From positions 27,783,741-27,847,740 of the forward strand of contig CM041465.1 of NCBI GenBank assembly GCA_023213395.1: a stretch of 64,000 nt of DNA, given 5' to 3'. Positions 10,241-22,693 of this stretch are shown here, one piece after another. Position 1 is the first letter of the stretch, and every line of letters starts with the position of its first letter. Position numbers and translations under genes: made by a program. The notes under the pieces were generated by a model. That model made no database searches. It had not been told where the DNA came from and was given only the letters and a program-made list of their open reading frames with translations. This DNA comes from Cycas panzhihuaensis. Its lineage: Eukaryota; Cycadophyta.

Positions 10241-10886
10241 TATTGGATATTGTGACAATAATTATGGGGATAAAATTATGGCATATTTTTGGCATGGTTT
10301 CCCCCCCAATCTTTCTTTCAGGGTTCCAAGGGGGGCAGGAGCCCCCCCCTTGGCCGAGCAATGTGGGGGGGTGGAACGGCCCCTGCTCGGAGCGGGTTTA
10401 GGGGCGATAGCCCCTGACCTAAAAAATTAGCCATGTAAACCTTATCAAAATGTAAAGAGAATTAGGGTCATTCGATACAAATACCCTAGATTCTACGGTT
10501 GAGATTAAGGTCTTGGATGTTCCTCTCATGTAGCCCATTTTAGGGCTTTTCTTATTATGTTGTAATGTAATGCAATGTAACTATTATAAGGGTAGCGACT
10601 GATTATTATTCCAGAGAGCACTCTGTAACTGTGATGTACTATTTCTCTATTCTACACCAATAAAGATCGATACCTTTCCTATGTGGATGTTTCCCTAACA
10701 CACTGATAGGATTTTACCACGTTATATCAGGTGCATATGTGATGTTTGGCTTTCTTTTTCTTGTTACTATGTAATCTTTGATTTTAGAGCTTGCATGTAA
10801 TTTTAAGTTTCGATTTTTGTAACTAGTTGTAAGAATGCAATAGATCTTGGTGGCGATTAAAGGGTTGGGACCTTGTATTCTCAATA
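10241..10886 (+). repeat. Copia A 5' LTR
   Basis: The LTR is 646 bp and matches 14953-15597 and both copia B LTRs. It contains a GC-rich hairpin (10326-10353) inside otherwise AT-rich sequence. An AATAAAG at about 10660 could serve polyadenylation. Confidence 0.9.
10326..10353. repeat. GC-rich hairpin in the copia LTR
   Basis: CCAAGGGGGGC and GCCCCCCCCTTGG are inverted arms around a short loop. Equivalents in the other three LTRs of the family are 15039-15064, 36676-36701 and 41198-41223. Confidence 0.7.
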
Positions 10887-10888
10887 AG

Positions 10889-10901
10889 TAGTATCAGAGC
10901 C
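10889..10901 (+). other. Copia A primer binding site
   Basis: TAGTATCAGAGCC lies two bases after the 5' LTR and differs by one base from the initiator Met-tRNA complement TGGTATCAGAGCC that primes reverse transcription in many plant elements. Confidence 0.85.
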
Positions 10902-10957
10902 ACTCTTTTTCTTGCAGCGAGTTTGTGAAGGTTTTGGTGTCGACTTTTCTACACCAA

Positions 10958-13900
10958 ATGGCAAAACTAGAAGGTGCAAAGTTTGAGGTGGAGAAATTCA
11001 ATGGCAAGAACAACTTTGAGTTATGGAAGCTAAAAGTGTATGATATTCTTATACAGCAGGGTTTGTACAAAGCCCTTGTAGGCAAATCGAAGAAACCCGC
11101 AGGGATGGACGATGATGAATGGGATGATTTAGACAAAAATTTACTTAGCACAATACGATTGTGCTTAGCAGATGAAGTCTTGTTTAATATCACAAGGGAG
11201 CAGACAACAGCAGGATTATGGACCCGGTTGGAAGGCCTGTATATGACCAAATTAGTAATGAATTGAATCTACCTGAAGAGGCAACTATACTTGTTATGGA
11301 TGAAGGAAGGTACAAAAATTACTAACCATTTAAATAATTTTAATACACTTATTTGTCAATTGACTAGTATCAATTCTCCCCTTTGACGTTTTGTTGTCTG
11401 TTTTCTTTCTTTCGGTTGGGGCTGTTACCCTATTATGCTCATTACCTAAATCCTGGGATAATATTATCACCTCAATTAGTTTTAGCACTACAGATGAATT
11501 GGAATATGATTATGTTGTGAGTGCTTTACTAATGGAAGAAGTACGGAGGAAGTCTAGTCTTGAAACCTCCACACCAGAAGCCATGACAATAAGGGGTAGA
11601 ATGTTTGAGAGAGGACAAAGCTCCAAGGATACATCAAGGTCCAAGTCAAAGAGCAAAAAGAGTAAGCTCAGGTGTTGACACTGTAATAAGACCGGTCACC
11701 TCAAGAAGGATTGTTACAAAAGGAAAGAGTTTCAGAAAAAGGAAGATCCTACCAAGGAGGCAAATCAGGTGGAGTCAAATCAAGGTATGGATGATGATGT
11801 CTTGGTCGCTTGTAATGTTTCTTATTATCACCATGACTGGTTATTAGATTCAGGTGATTTGCACCATATGTGTCCACACAAGAGTTGGTTTTCATCATAC
11901 CAACCTCTTGATAGTGGTGATGTGCTTATGGGAAATGAAGTTTCTTGTAAGACAATGGGCATTGGTAGCATCAGAATTAAGATGTTTGATGGGGTAGTCA
12001 AAACATTAACTGAGGTTAGACATGTACCTGATTTGAAAAGGAATCTGATTTCCTTGGGTGAACTAGATTTGGGTGGTTTAAAGTATACAGGTCATGAAGG
12101 AGTCCTAAAGGTGTCAAAGGGCACCTTGGTTTTTATGAAAGCCTTAAAGAAAGGAAATCTTTATATTTTAGTGGGAAGTATAGATGTCAGCTAAGTAGCT
12201 ACAATGTCAAAGACTACAAAAGATCCTGCTCAACTATGGCATTAGAGACTTGGGCACATGAATGAGAAAGTACTTAAGGTGTTGATAAATGGTAAGTTTC
12301 TTCCTAACTTGCAGCTTTCAGATTTGGATTTTTGTAAACATTGTGTTTTTGGAAAACATTGTAGACTCATGTTTAAAGTAGGGAGTCACACTAGTAAAGG
12401 CATTCTGGATTACATACATTCAGATGTATGGGAACCAACCCCTAAAATATCTTGTGGAGGATCATTGTATTTTGTCACATTTATAGATGATTACTCCAGG
12501 AAGGTATGGGTCTATTTTTTTGAAAAGGAAATTTGAAGTTTTTAGTGTGTTTAAGCAGTTCAAGGCTTTAGTTAAGAATAGTACTAGTAAGACAATCAAA
12601 TGTTTAAGAACTAACAATGGAGGTGAGTTCAACTCCTTGGAGTTTGAGAACTATTACAGAGAAGCTAGGATCGAAAGACAGAAGACCACTAGCTATACTC
12701 CACAACAAAATGGCATTGCTGAGTGCATGAATAGGACACTCTTGGAAAGAGTAAGAAGCATGCTAAGTAATGCAGGAGTGGAGCAAGGCTTGTGGGAAGA
12801 AGCTATTCAAACAGCTTGCTATCTGGTAAATAGGTCACCATCACTTGCAATAGATTACAAAATTCCTGAAGAGGTATGGATCGGACATCCATATGATTAT
12901 TCAAATTTAAAAGTTTTTGGTTGTGATGCTTATGCCTAGACTGACAAAAGTAAATGTTCAAAGTTAGACCCAAAATCCAAGAGATATATCTTTGTCGGTT
13001 ATGGTGAGAAGGATGGTGTGAAGGGATACAGGTTGTGGGATCCTACTACCCACAAAATCACCATTAACAGAGATGTCATATTTGATGAATCTCCCTTTGT
13101 AAAATCGCATTGTAGAAGTTTGAAATGAAACAGAGCAAAGAAGATGAACATCAACAAGTTAAGTTTGAAATGCAGCCATCTGTGGAATCAGAAGATCATG
13201 AAGATCTTTCTGAAGATGAATCAACAATAGATTCACTGGAGTATATGGACACTCCTCTACCAACAATTAGAAGATCTACATAAGTTAGTCATCCACTTGA
13301 CAGGTACAACCCTTCTATTTCTATTGCTTTAGTTTCTAATGATGGTGAGCCCACATGTTATCAGGAAGTAGTAGATGATATCCATAGAGAGAAGTGGATA
13401 AGGGCTATGCAGGAAGAGATAGATGCCTTGAAGAAAAATAATTCATGGGTCTTGGTAGAAATTCCACATGGCAGGAAGACTGTTAGTTGTAGGTGGGTTT
13501 TCAAAAAGAAAACAAATGTTGATGGAAAGGTTGATAAATACAGGGCAAGACTGGTGGCTAAAGGTTTTACACAGAAAGTATGTATTGACTTTCATGAGAT
13601 CTTTTCACCAGTTGTTAAACTTGTTTCAATTCGAGTGCTGTTAGCATTGGTAGCTTCTCTCAATTTGGAGTTGGAGCAATTAGATGTAAAAATAGCTTTT
13701 CTACATGAAGATTTAGATGAGGAGATCTAAATGGATCAACCAAAAGGGTTTGTACAAGATGGCAGGAAAAGACTTGTTTACAGGCTCTAGAAATCATTGT
13801 ATGGTCTGAAGCAATCACCCAGGCAGTGGTACAAGAAGTTTGATGCCTTCATGGAGAGCCAAAATTTTAAAAGAAGTGAGTATGATCATTATGTTTACTT

Positions 13901-14905
13901 TAAATTTATGAACAATGGCTTATTCATTATCTTGGTGTTATATATTGATGACATGCTAGTTGCAAGCAAGAGCATGGAAGAAATCAATAAGCCAAAGGCT
14001 CAATTGGCTAAGACTTTTGATATGAAGGATCTAGGAGCTGAAAAACAAATCTTAGGCATGGAGATACATAGAGATAGGAAAAATGGTAAGCTATAGTTAT
14101 CACAACAGAAATATGTAGAGAAGGTACTAACCAGGTTTGGTATAGCAAATGTGAAACCAGTGAGTATTCCATTGGCTTCCCACTTCAAGCTTTCTTCGAA
14201 TTTGAGTCCTAGTAGTGAAGAAGAAAAGGCTTATATGTCTTATGTGCCTTATGCCAGTGTAGTAGGAAGTTTGATGTATGCCATGGTATGTATAGGACCT
14301 AATATTTCACATGCAGTCAGTGTAGTTAGCAGGTTTATGGCAAATCTAGGAAAGAAACATTGGGCTACAGTGAAATGGGTGCTTCGATATTTGAGAGGCA
14401 CGAGTGACTACTACATCACCTTGGAGGTACAGGTAATCAGGTTTATGGATATGTCGATTCAGACTTTGCAGGAGATTTAAACAAAAGAAGGTCTACTTCA
14501 GGTTATGTTTTTACTCTTGCAAATGGTGTAGTTAGTTGGATGTCTAAATTGCATAGCACAATTGCACTGTCAACCACGAAAGTTGAATATGTTGCTACAA
14601 CACATGCTTGTAAAGAAGAAATCTAGTTATAGGGTCTATTGGTTGAGCTTGGAAGGAGACAGAAAAATGTAAAGGTATTTTGTGATAGTCAAAGTTCCAT
14701 TTACTTAGCCAAGAATCTGGCTTATCACAGTAGAACAAAGCATATTGCTCTTAAGTATCATTTCGTTAGACAGGTTGCAAAAGCAGGTCGAGTGGCACTT
14801 GAGAAGATTCACACCAATCAAAATTATGCTGATATATTTACAAAACCAGTACCAGTAGAGAAGTTCAAATGGTGTTTGACTTCTCTTGGCTTGCAGAAAA
14901 GATGA
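10958..14905 (+). pseudogene. gag-pol: Copia A gag-pol polyprotein, broken
   Basis: The start ATG at 10958 (MAKLEGAKFEVEKF) lies 57 bp after the primer site. Gag (10958-11670) is followed by a zinc knuckle whose first Cys-x-x-Cys has a TGA where B reads TGG (11677). The protease shows LLDSG near 11845. The integrase keeps its HSDVW Asp and the Glu of NGIAE, but the middle catalytic Asp is Asn (LRTNNGGEF, near 12612). RT (13407-14100) has the intact YIDDM box. RNase H follows and the frame ends at 14905. Stops occur at 11263, 12192, 12937, 13728 and 14094, with frameshifts near 12534 and 14450. Bases 11372-11420 are unrelated pyrimidine-rich filler replacing gag codons. It would encode the complete copia machinery if intact. 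Confidence 0.92.
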
Positions 14906-14952
14906 TGAAGGGTCCAGGAAAAGTACCAGGTAATTGTTGTCAAGGTGGAGAT

Positions 14953-15597
14953 TATTGGGTATTGTGACAACAATTATGGGGCTAAAATTATGGCATGTTT
15001 TTGGCATGGTTTCCCCCCCTAATCTTTCTCGGGGGGTTCCAAGGGGCGTGGGAGCCCCCCTTGGCCGGGGTGTGCAGGGGGAGTGGAACGCCCCCCACTA
15101 GGAGGGGGTTCGGGGGTGATAGCCCCTGACCCAAAAATTAGCCATGTAAACCTTATCAAAATGTAAAGAGAATCAGGGTCGTTTAATACAAATACCCTAG
15201 ATTCTATGATTGAGATTAAAGTCTTGGATATTCCTCTCATGTAGCCCGTTTTAGGGCTTTTCTTATTATGTTGTAATGTAATGCAATGTAACTGTTATGA
15301 GGGCAATGACTGATTGTTATTCCAAAGAGCACTCTATAACTGTGATGTACTATTTCTCCATTCTGTAACAATAAAGATTGATACCTTTCCTGTGTGGATG
15401 TTTCCCTAGCACATTGCTAGGGTTTTACCATGTTATATTTGGTGCACATGTGATGTTTGGCTTTTATTTTCTTGTTACTATATAATCTCTGATTTTAGAA
15501 CTTGCATGTAATTTTAAGTTTCAATTTTTGTAACTAGTTGTAAGAATGCAATAGATCTTGGTGGCGGTTAAAGGGTTGGGACCTTGTATTCTCAACA
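14953..15597 (+). repeat. Copia A 3' LTR
   Basis: The 645 bp copy is preceded by the purine-rich tract AAGGTGGAGA and ends CTCAACA. It differs from the 5' LTR at many scattered sites, so insertion was not recent. Confidence 0.9.
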
Positions 15598-15602
15598 AAT
15601 TC

Positions 15603-16007
15603 TACTGCAATTTTTGTACTTTCACCCTAAAATTTATAGTGTGATCACTCAAATTTTATAGAACAAGTTATTTCATCTCAATTTCACCATTACTTTTTAG
15701 AAATTTCAACGTTATGGCACCTTCCAAATCACTGCTCTAATACCAAACAAAAACACCTCTATGAAGCTGGGCGCTCTGATATCATGTTGGAAAATAGAAC
15801 CTGCAATAAGATATTGAAAAATAAAATAGAACACCTCCACAGGATCGAATGATACCCTTAAGGTACCTTAAATTGTATTAATAAAACATCCTTACAACAT
15901 CATACAATATGATACACTATGTTGTGTATTTATAATACATGTCAATATAATGAGAGTGGAACCCACTTGTATGTGGGACAAAATAAATGAACATTAATAT
16001 TTCAACA
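15603..16007 (-). mobile_element. F1: 5' LTR, primer site and leader of a short-LTR element
   Basis: On the minus strand, a 223 bp LTR (16007-15785, TGTTG...CAACA ends) is followed at once by TGATATCAGAGCGC (15784-15771), one or two changes from the Met-tRNA primer site. It is then followed by leader sequence to 15603. The same LTR family occurs as F2 (47813-47988 plus 50759-50806), with a polypurine tract on its other side. No coding part of F1 is in the window. Confidence 0.75.
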
Positions 16008-17019
16008 ATAATGGAGGAAAATATATATCTAATCAATTCACCAATTCTCGCAAGTAATATAACATAAAATGCTAATTCTTATCACCTCACACACATCAAC
16101 AGAATGGTATAGCAAAGTGAATAAGTCAAATATTAATGAATAAAGCAAAGGCTACATTAAGTTCTACCAATCTTACTATAAGATTTTGGATTGAAGCCAT
16201 TATGACTACTACCTATTTAACAAATAAAAGTCCCACTATTATAGTCATGAACATCACTCCTAAGGAGGCTTTGTTAGGACTCAAACCAATGTTTACTCAC
16301 TTAAAGTCCTTTGGATGCACAACCTACAAACTTGTTCCTACGGAGAATAAGAATAAGTTAGATGAAAAAATCCTTAAGTACATCTTCCTTGGCTATGTAC
16401 TTGGTTGTAAAGGCTATAAGGTATTTAATATTATTGGAAAGTAAGTATACATTATTCAAAATGAAATATTTGCTAAAAATACTTAGGACTTAGATCCCTC
16501 ACTAATCTAGTTTATAGTAGAAAATGATGTGGGTGCACCTAAAGTGCCTCTTATACTAATTCTAGAGCGACCAACACCTACATCCTCCTACACACTAGGT
16601 TTGTCTTCAGAACAATAGCCTCCATTTCTACATTAGATGTAAGCATCTCTATGCCACATATTTTAGTTGATAAACTTTAGGTAGAAGCTACCAATTTTTA
16701 GCCACCTCCCAAGTGGGTTCAACAATTTCTAAAGGATGTTCCTCCTCCTCCTACAACTGCCAAAAGAGCATAAAAAATAACACTCCACTGACTTTTTCCT
16801 AATGGCACATGTATTAGATATATTTGAGCCTTCCATATTTTAGGAGATAATCAAAGATCAAACATGGAAAATAACCACGGCCGAAGAGATGAATTCTATC
16901 TTGGAAATGAAACTTGGGAGCTAATAGAACTACCACCTAAGAAAAATCCAATTGATTATTGACGACTCTATAAAACTAAGTTCTATATAGATGGCACCAT
17001 AGAGCATCACAAAGCTTAC
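16008..17019 (+). pseudogene. pol: D: integrase and start of RT of an old copia element
   Basis: The decayed frame contains the integrase end (HQQNGIAK, TLTNKSPT-like, LKSFGCTTYKLVP at 16090-16440). A proline-rich linker follows, then RT entry sequence up to FYIDGTIEHHKA at 17015. There the frame is cut by insertion of gypsy C1 and resumes at 23742. Many stops are present. It is not the TNT1-like family of A and B. Confidence 0.75.
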
Positions 17020-18068
17020 TGATCCAGGAGGATCTACCATATGTTTACAGGATGCGGAAAATGCTAGGCATTGGCATAACTAACAGAGATATGGCCAAAT
17101 GGTATCAAAATTCTATGAAATTTTGTTTAAAGGGATAAGACACATCCCATTAGATGTGTACAAAAGGTGGGGTTCAGAAAATATCATTTGATTAGAGTTC
17201 AAGCCTTGTCTTTGCATAAACATTAATCCCACAGCTAGCAGAAAAAAATAGAAAATATATATTATAATTATATGAATAGAAACATAGCCAAATGACATCC
17301 AAATGAGCTAAAATTTTGAGGAAGCAGAGGAGACATGCGTTCCTATACGTGTACCAAATGTGAGCTGAATTGGAGTCCGTTAAGGTTAGTTACAAGCCAC
17401 AACTTTTAAGAATTGCATGAAGGCCACTTGGATAGCAGAAAAACAAAGAAATACATATTATTATTAAATGAATAAAAATGCGTCAAATGACATCCAAATG
17501 AGCTGAAAATTTGAGGAAGCGAGGACATGGTTCCTATACGTGTACCAAATTTGAGCTAAATTGGAGTACGTTAAGATCTGTTACAAGCTGCAACTTTTTA
17601 AGAATTGTATGAAGGCCACTTGGACAACATGCATTCTGGTGGTTAGTGATTATACTTGCATGATTGCCACTTGTTAAACATGCAATTCAGGTTTCTTTCT
17701 ATAAATTGAGCCCTTCTATAGGTTGGAGAGGTGGTTCTTGGAGACTTGACTTGGGAAGCATCCTTGGAGAAGTATTTGGAGGGTTGGAATCCCTTTATGG
17801 TATAATTGTAACATTTACTCCTTGTAATTTTACCATTCTTTTGCTAGTTGATTTCTCCACCATTAAATGGAGATTTTCATGGTTTAATAAAAGTATTACT
17901 CATCATACTTTTGGATCAATGTCAAGAATAATTGATTTGGTGTAGAATTTTCCTTTCATGGGCTCATTGTTGTTTTGATGTTATTGAGCTTTCTACACTA
18001 ACTCCCATGATCTCAAGGAGGAAAGGTTGATAATTGATTTCTTCACCAACTAAGCTCTTTTGGGATCA
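17020..18068 (+). repeat. C1 5' LTR
   Basis: It starts TGATCCAGGAGG and ends GGGATCA, a 6 bp terminal inverted repeat. It contains two partly repeated blocks around CAAATGACATCCAAATGAGC (17290 and 17485) and a TATA box at 17700-17706. Confidence 0.93.
17700..17706 (+). promoter_or_regulatory. TATA box in C1 5' LTR
   Basis: TATAAAT in CTATAAATTGAG is present at the same place in all four LTRs of the family (also 23375, 27082 and 32762). It is the likely start of element transcription. Confidence 0.6.
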
Positions 18069-18073
18069 TATTT

Positions 18074-18086
18074 TGGTATCAGAGCC
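18074..18086 (+). other. C1 primer binding site
   Basis: TGGTATCAGAGCC matches the initiator Met-tRNA 3' end complement exactly and lies 5 bp after the LTR. Confidence 0.93.
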
Positions 18087-18111
18087 TCTGATCTTTGTTG
18101 TAGGGACTTGA

Positions 18112-21100
18112 ATGGTACAAACAAGGAAAGGATACAAAGAGAAAGGTGAAGACTTTCTTTGTTGCAATCACCAAGAAGACAAAGAAAGAATCCAAGCACC
18201 ATGGCTGGAGAAGAAGATGGAGAAATTAGATTTGAAAGGCTTGAGAAGAACGTCGAAGCCTTGATGCAAATGATGACCCACCTTCTACCTCTAGCCAAAG
18301 GAAAAGGCAAAGAGAAGGAATTTGAAGGAGGATCCACATATGACCATGACCATGAAGAGGAAGAGGAGGAGACCTTAAAGCACTCTTTTGAAGAAAGCAA
18401 GGGTACTTCATCTCATCAACCCTTCAAGGTGGAGGCAAAGTTGGATATTCCAACTTATGATGGAGAGGTAAATGCTAAAAAGTTGGACCATTGGTTGGAT
18501 CAACTTAAAACCTACTTCACAATCTATGCTTATAGTAATGCTCAAAAGCTTTCATTTGCTAGGCTCAAGATGTGTAAACATGCATTGACATGGTGGAATG
18601 CATTTTTGAAGACTCATGATGTATCTTCTTTTTCATGGAGGGATTTTAAGAAAATAATAAAGAAGCAATTCTACCCCATAGGTCATGAGGAAGACCAATG
18701 GGTCACTTGGCAATATTTACGCCAAGGGAGAGGTGTAAGTGTCCAAGACTATACTTCTTTATTTTTAGGCATGGCATGCTACTTGGTATTAATATGGATG
18801 AACATATCACTCTTATGAAATTCATTGGAGGATTACATGAATACATAAGGAAAGAACTAAGGCTTTTTAAGGTTCAATCCATTGGAGAAGCAAGTAGGAT
18901 GGCTATGGCAATAGAAAGTAAAAGTAAGAAATCTACATTCATGTATAAAGATTCTACTTTTACTTCTAATAAGTATGAAAAGAATCCTAAATTGCACTCA
19001 TGAAAAAGACAAGAAGGAAAGAAGAAAAGAACTAATTTTGTTAAAAGTTCTAACTATTGTGAGCATTGTGATATTAGTGGTCATATTACAACAAAGTGTT
19101 GGAAGTTGCATCCAGAACTAAAGCCGAAGCATATCAAGGATATGGAATTAAGAAAGAAGGAAAAGGAAAGCACTACTTTCCGAGGTGGAGATTCAAAGTG
19201 AAGGAGAAGAAGAGAAGGTCACTCTACTTACAAATTATGAAGATGATGCTACAAGGGAGGAACTATTTCACTTGAAGCTTCAAGTGGGAAATAGTATGAT
19301 TGGTGCCATTATAGATCCAGGAAGCCAAAAGAATTTGATCTCAGAAAGTTTAGTAAAGAGCATTGGTTTGGTAACTACTCCTCACCCTCATCCATATCCT
19401 CTTGGTTGGATCCATAAAGATGTGGAAATGCAAATATCAAAGCAATGTATGCTTAAATTTTCCATCACTAATGATTTTGTTGATGAGGTAATATGTGATG
19501 TGGTGCCACTGGATGCATGCCATGTTGTGCTTGGAAGTCCCTACTTGTGGGATCGAGATGCACTCTTCTATCGAAGGGAGAGAAAGTATCAATTGATGAA
19601 GGATAACAAGGGCTTCATCATAAAGGCCACAAAGAAGCACTTGGATAAGATAGCATTAATTTCAGCTACTCAAGCAAAAAGGATGATCAATGCATGTGGT
19701 AAATTTGTCATCTTAATGGTAAGGAGAAAAGAAGAGCCAAGAGATGAAGAAGGTCCTTCTACTCACACTCTTCTTATATCACCTAAACAAATGCAACAAA
19801 TTGAGGAGTTAAAGACAAGGTATGATATTCTATTTCAAAATGTTGATGGGCTTCCACCAAAGAGAAAGATAGAGCATGAAATCACTCTTGTAGGAGATGC
19901 ACCATTACCTAATGTTGCTTTGTATAGGCACTCCATTGTAGAAAATAATGAGATAAAGAGGCAAGTTGAGGAGTTGCTTGATCAAGGGGTCATAAGACCT
20001 TCATGTTCACCTTTGGGGTCACCAATTGTCTTGGTGCCTAAGAAGGATGGAGGATGGAGAATGTGTATAGATTTTCGTGCTTTGAATAAAATTACAATTA
20101 AAAATCGCTACCCTTTGCCTTGTATAGATGATTTGCTTGATCAAATTCAGCATGCATGTTATTTCACTAAATTGGATTTAAAAAGTGGTTATCACCAAGT
20201 TAGGGTCAAGGAGGAGGACACATGGAAGACGGCCTTCAAAACAAAGCAAGGACTCTTTGAATGGATGGTTATGCCTTTCGATTGTGTAATGCTCCTCGCA
20301 ACATTCATGAGGCTAATGAATGAAATATTAAGGCCTTACTTGGATAATTATGTTGTTGTCTATCTTGATGACATTTTGATTTTCAAAGAACACATGGGAG
20401 GAACATTTAAAGACATAGAAGAAGTTTTAAAGACTATGGCTAAGCATCATTTGAAGCTTAATGTGAAGAAGTATGAATTTGGCAAGGAGAACTTAATCTT
20501 CTTAGGCTTTGTGGTTGGAGGAGGAAAGTTGAGCATTGATCCACTCAAGACTCAAGCCATCCTCAAATGGCCTAGGCCAACAAATATCACAGAGGTGAGA
20601 AGTGTTTAGAACTTGTCAATACTTGAGAAAGTTCATTCTTCACTTCTCATAGGTTGCAAAGACCTCTACATGGATTGACAAAATCTAGTAGAAAGTTTAC
20701 TTGGGGTTCCAAGGAGGAAGAAGCCTTTCTTCTTTTAAAGAAGAAAATTTGTGAAGCACTGGTTTTGGCAATGCCAAATTTGCAAAGGCCTTTTGAAGTC
20801 AAGGGTCGATGCGAGTGGAAATACAATGGGAGTCGCCCTTATTCAAGATGGGAAGCCTATTGCTTACCATTCGGAAGTCTTCAGCCCTCAAGTGAAGAAC
20901 TACCCAACATATGATCGAAAAATATTCGCACTTCATCAAGCATGCAAGCATTGGAGGTCATACTTGCTCAGAAAAGAGGTTGTAGTTCATACCGATCATA
21001 AGCCTCTTCAATTTTTACAAACTCAAAGTAAATTACTGAAGCAAGACACATGAAGTGGATGAGTTATTTACAACAATTCAATATTGTAATTAAGTACAAA

Positions 21101-22652
21101 AAGGGATCTAATAACAAAATTGCTGATATGTTATCTAGACCACCTTGTTCCACTTCTTCTACTTTTGTTTGTAGTTCTCTTATAAGTTTGCAGTGTGGAA
21201 CCAATGCATCATGAAGAGTACAAAGACTTGTACCATGAAGATGAAGCTTTGAAGGAAGAATTAGAGAACCTAGCGAAGGAAGACCTTCCCTTGCTTGGAA
21301 GGATGGTCTACTTTTCAAAGGGGAGCAAACTCTATGTTCCATCAAAAGGAGACAAGATCAAGTGGCTTAGAGAAGCCCATACTTCTAAAGTAGCTGGTCA
21401 CTTTGGTATAGAGAAGACTTTAGCAAACTTGAGAAGATATGTTGTATGGCCAAAAATGTAAAATGATGTAAAAAAATATATAAAAGGATGTGTAATGTGT
21501 AATACTTCTAAGCCTTCTTCTAGAAAATTAGGATTGTATACACCACTACCTATTCCCACTAGGCCTTGGGAAAGTATCTCCATTGATTTTTTAGGGGGAC
21601 TTCCCATGACTAGGAAGGGACATGATTATCTTTTTGTTGTTGTAGATAGGTTTAGTAAAATGATATGTCTAATACCTTGTAAGAAGACAATCACAGGTAC
21701 AGGAGCAGCTAAGTTATTCTTCAAGCATATATGGAAGAATTTTGGCTTGCCTTCTTCCATCATTTCAGATCGGGACACTCGATTCCTTTTATCATTTTGG
21801 AAGTCACTATGGGAGATGATGGATACCAAATTGAAGAGGAGTACAAGTTTCCATCCTCAAACAGATGGACAAACTAAAGTAGTGAATAGAACTTTGGTAC
21901 ATCTATTGAGGGGATACAATTCCAAGCATCCAAAGACTTGGGATGAATCATTGGCTTTTCTATAATTTGCTTTTAATAGAGCAATGCATGCATCACACTC
22001 TAAAGCACCTTTTGAAGTTTATTTGGGATACTTACCTCAAAGTCCATTTGACTTAGAGTTTTCCATGCAAGCTAAGGAAGGATCCGTCAAAAAGAAGGAG
22101 GAGCATGATAAGGCTTTAAGATACTTAGAGAAGATCCAGAGAGTCCACAAAGAAGTACATGATCAACTTCTAAGGACTCAACAAAAGTACAAGGAAAGAC
22201 ATGACAAGCATAGGAAAGAGTGTACTTTCCAAGAAGGAGATTTAGTATGGTTATACTTGAGCAAGGAGAGGTTAAAAGGAGAAGGTAAGAAACTCAAACC
22301 TATAAGGTATGGACCATTCAAGATTTTGAGAAAAGTAGGTGGCAATGCTTTCCAACTTGATCTTCCACCTTATATGCAAATATATTCAGTAGTAAATGCT
22401 GAATACTTAAAACTCTTTGAGCCCTCCATGCTAGATGAATTACAGGACCAGTTCACTTTACCTTCAGTTGATGACTTGTATTTGGAAAGTGAGGAGCCTC
22501 TCAAGGAAGATTGTATCTTGGAGAGAAAATCTACCAAAACAAGACATAAGACACATGAATCTTTCAGGATTGTAGCAGGGCAATTGCCTAGTAAGGCCAA
22601 GTGGTTTAGTAGGCAACAAGGAGAACAACACTTCCCCCATATCCAATTCTAA
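18112..22652 (+). pseudogene. gag-pol: C1 gag-pol polyprotein, broken
   Basis: ATG 18112 begins MVQTRKGYKEK as in C2, but a small deletion near 18160 shifts the frame. Gag (18180-18850) precedes a CX2CX4HX4C zinc knuckle at 19058-19099 (CEHC...GH...C). The protease has IDPGSQKN (about 19312) instead of the usual D-S/T-G. RT (19950-20430) has VPKKDGGWRMCIDF and an intact YLDDIL box (about 20358). RNase H follows (20700-21140). Integrase (21250-21970) keeps SIDFLGG, SDRDTRF and the Glu-containing TDGQTKVVNR context, with the usual Glu position changed to Lys. The tail (21984-22652) has YGPFKILRKVG and ends ...FPHIQF. A chromodomain is not obvious. Stops or frameshifts near 18780, 19003, 20290, 20609, 21050, 21461 and 21965 prevent full translation. 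Confidence 0.92.
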
Positions 22653-22693
22653 GACAAACAGGAGTTGGCTATTTTCCAAGGAAGGGGGAGCCA

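Larger units (their letters stand above)
10241..15597 (+). mobile_element. Copia A: complete Ty1/copia (TNT1/Tork-like) element
   Basis: Two LTRs of 646 and 645 bp flank gag-pol in copia order (gag, protease, integrase, RT, RNase H). LTR termini are TGTTG...CAACA in the family; here the 5' copy is TATTG...CAATA by point change. The primer site follows the 5' LTR and a purine-rich AAGGTGGAGA precedes the 3' LTR. Flanks are AATTT (10236-10240) and AATTC (15598-15602), a target duplication with one mismatch. Copia B at 36144-41311 is the same family on the other strand. Confidence 0.93.
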
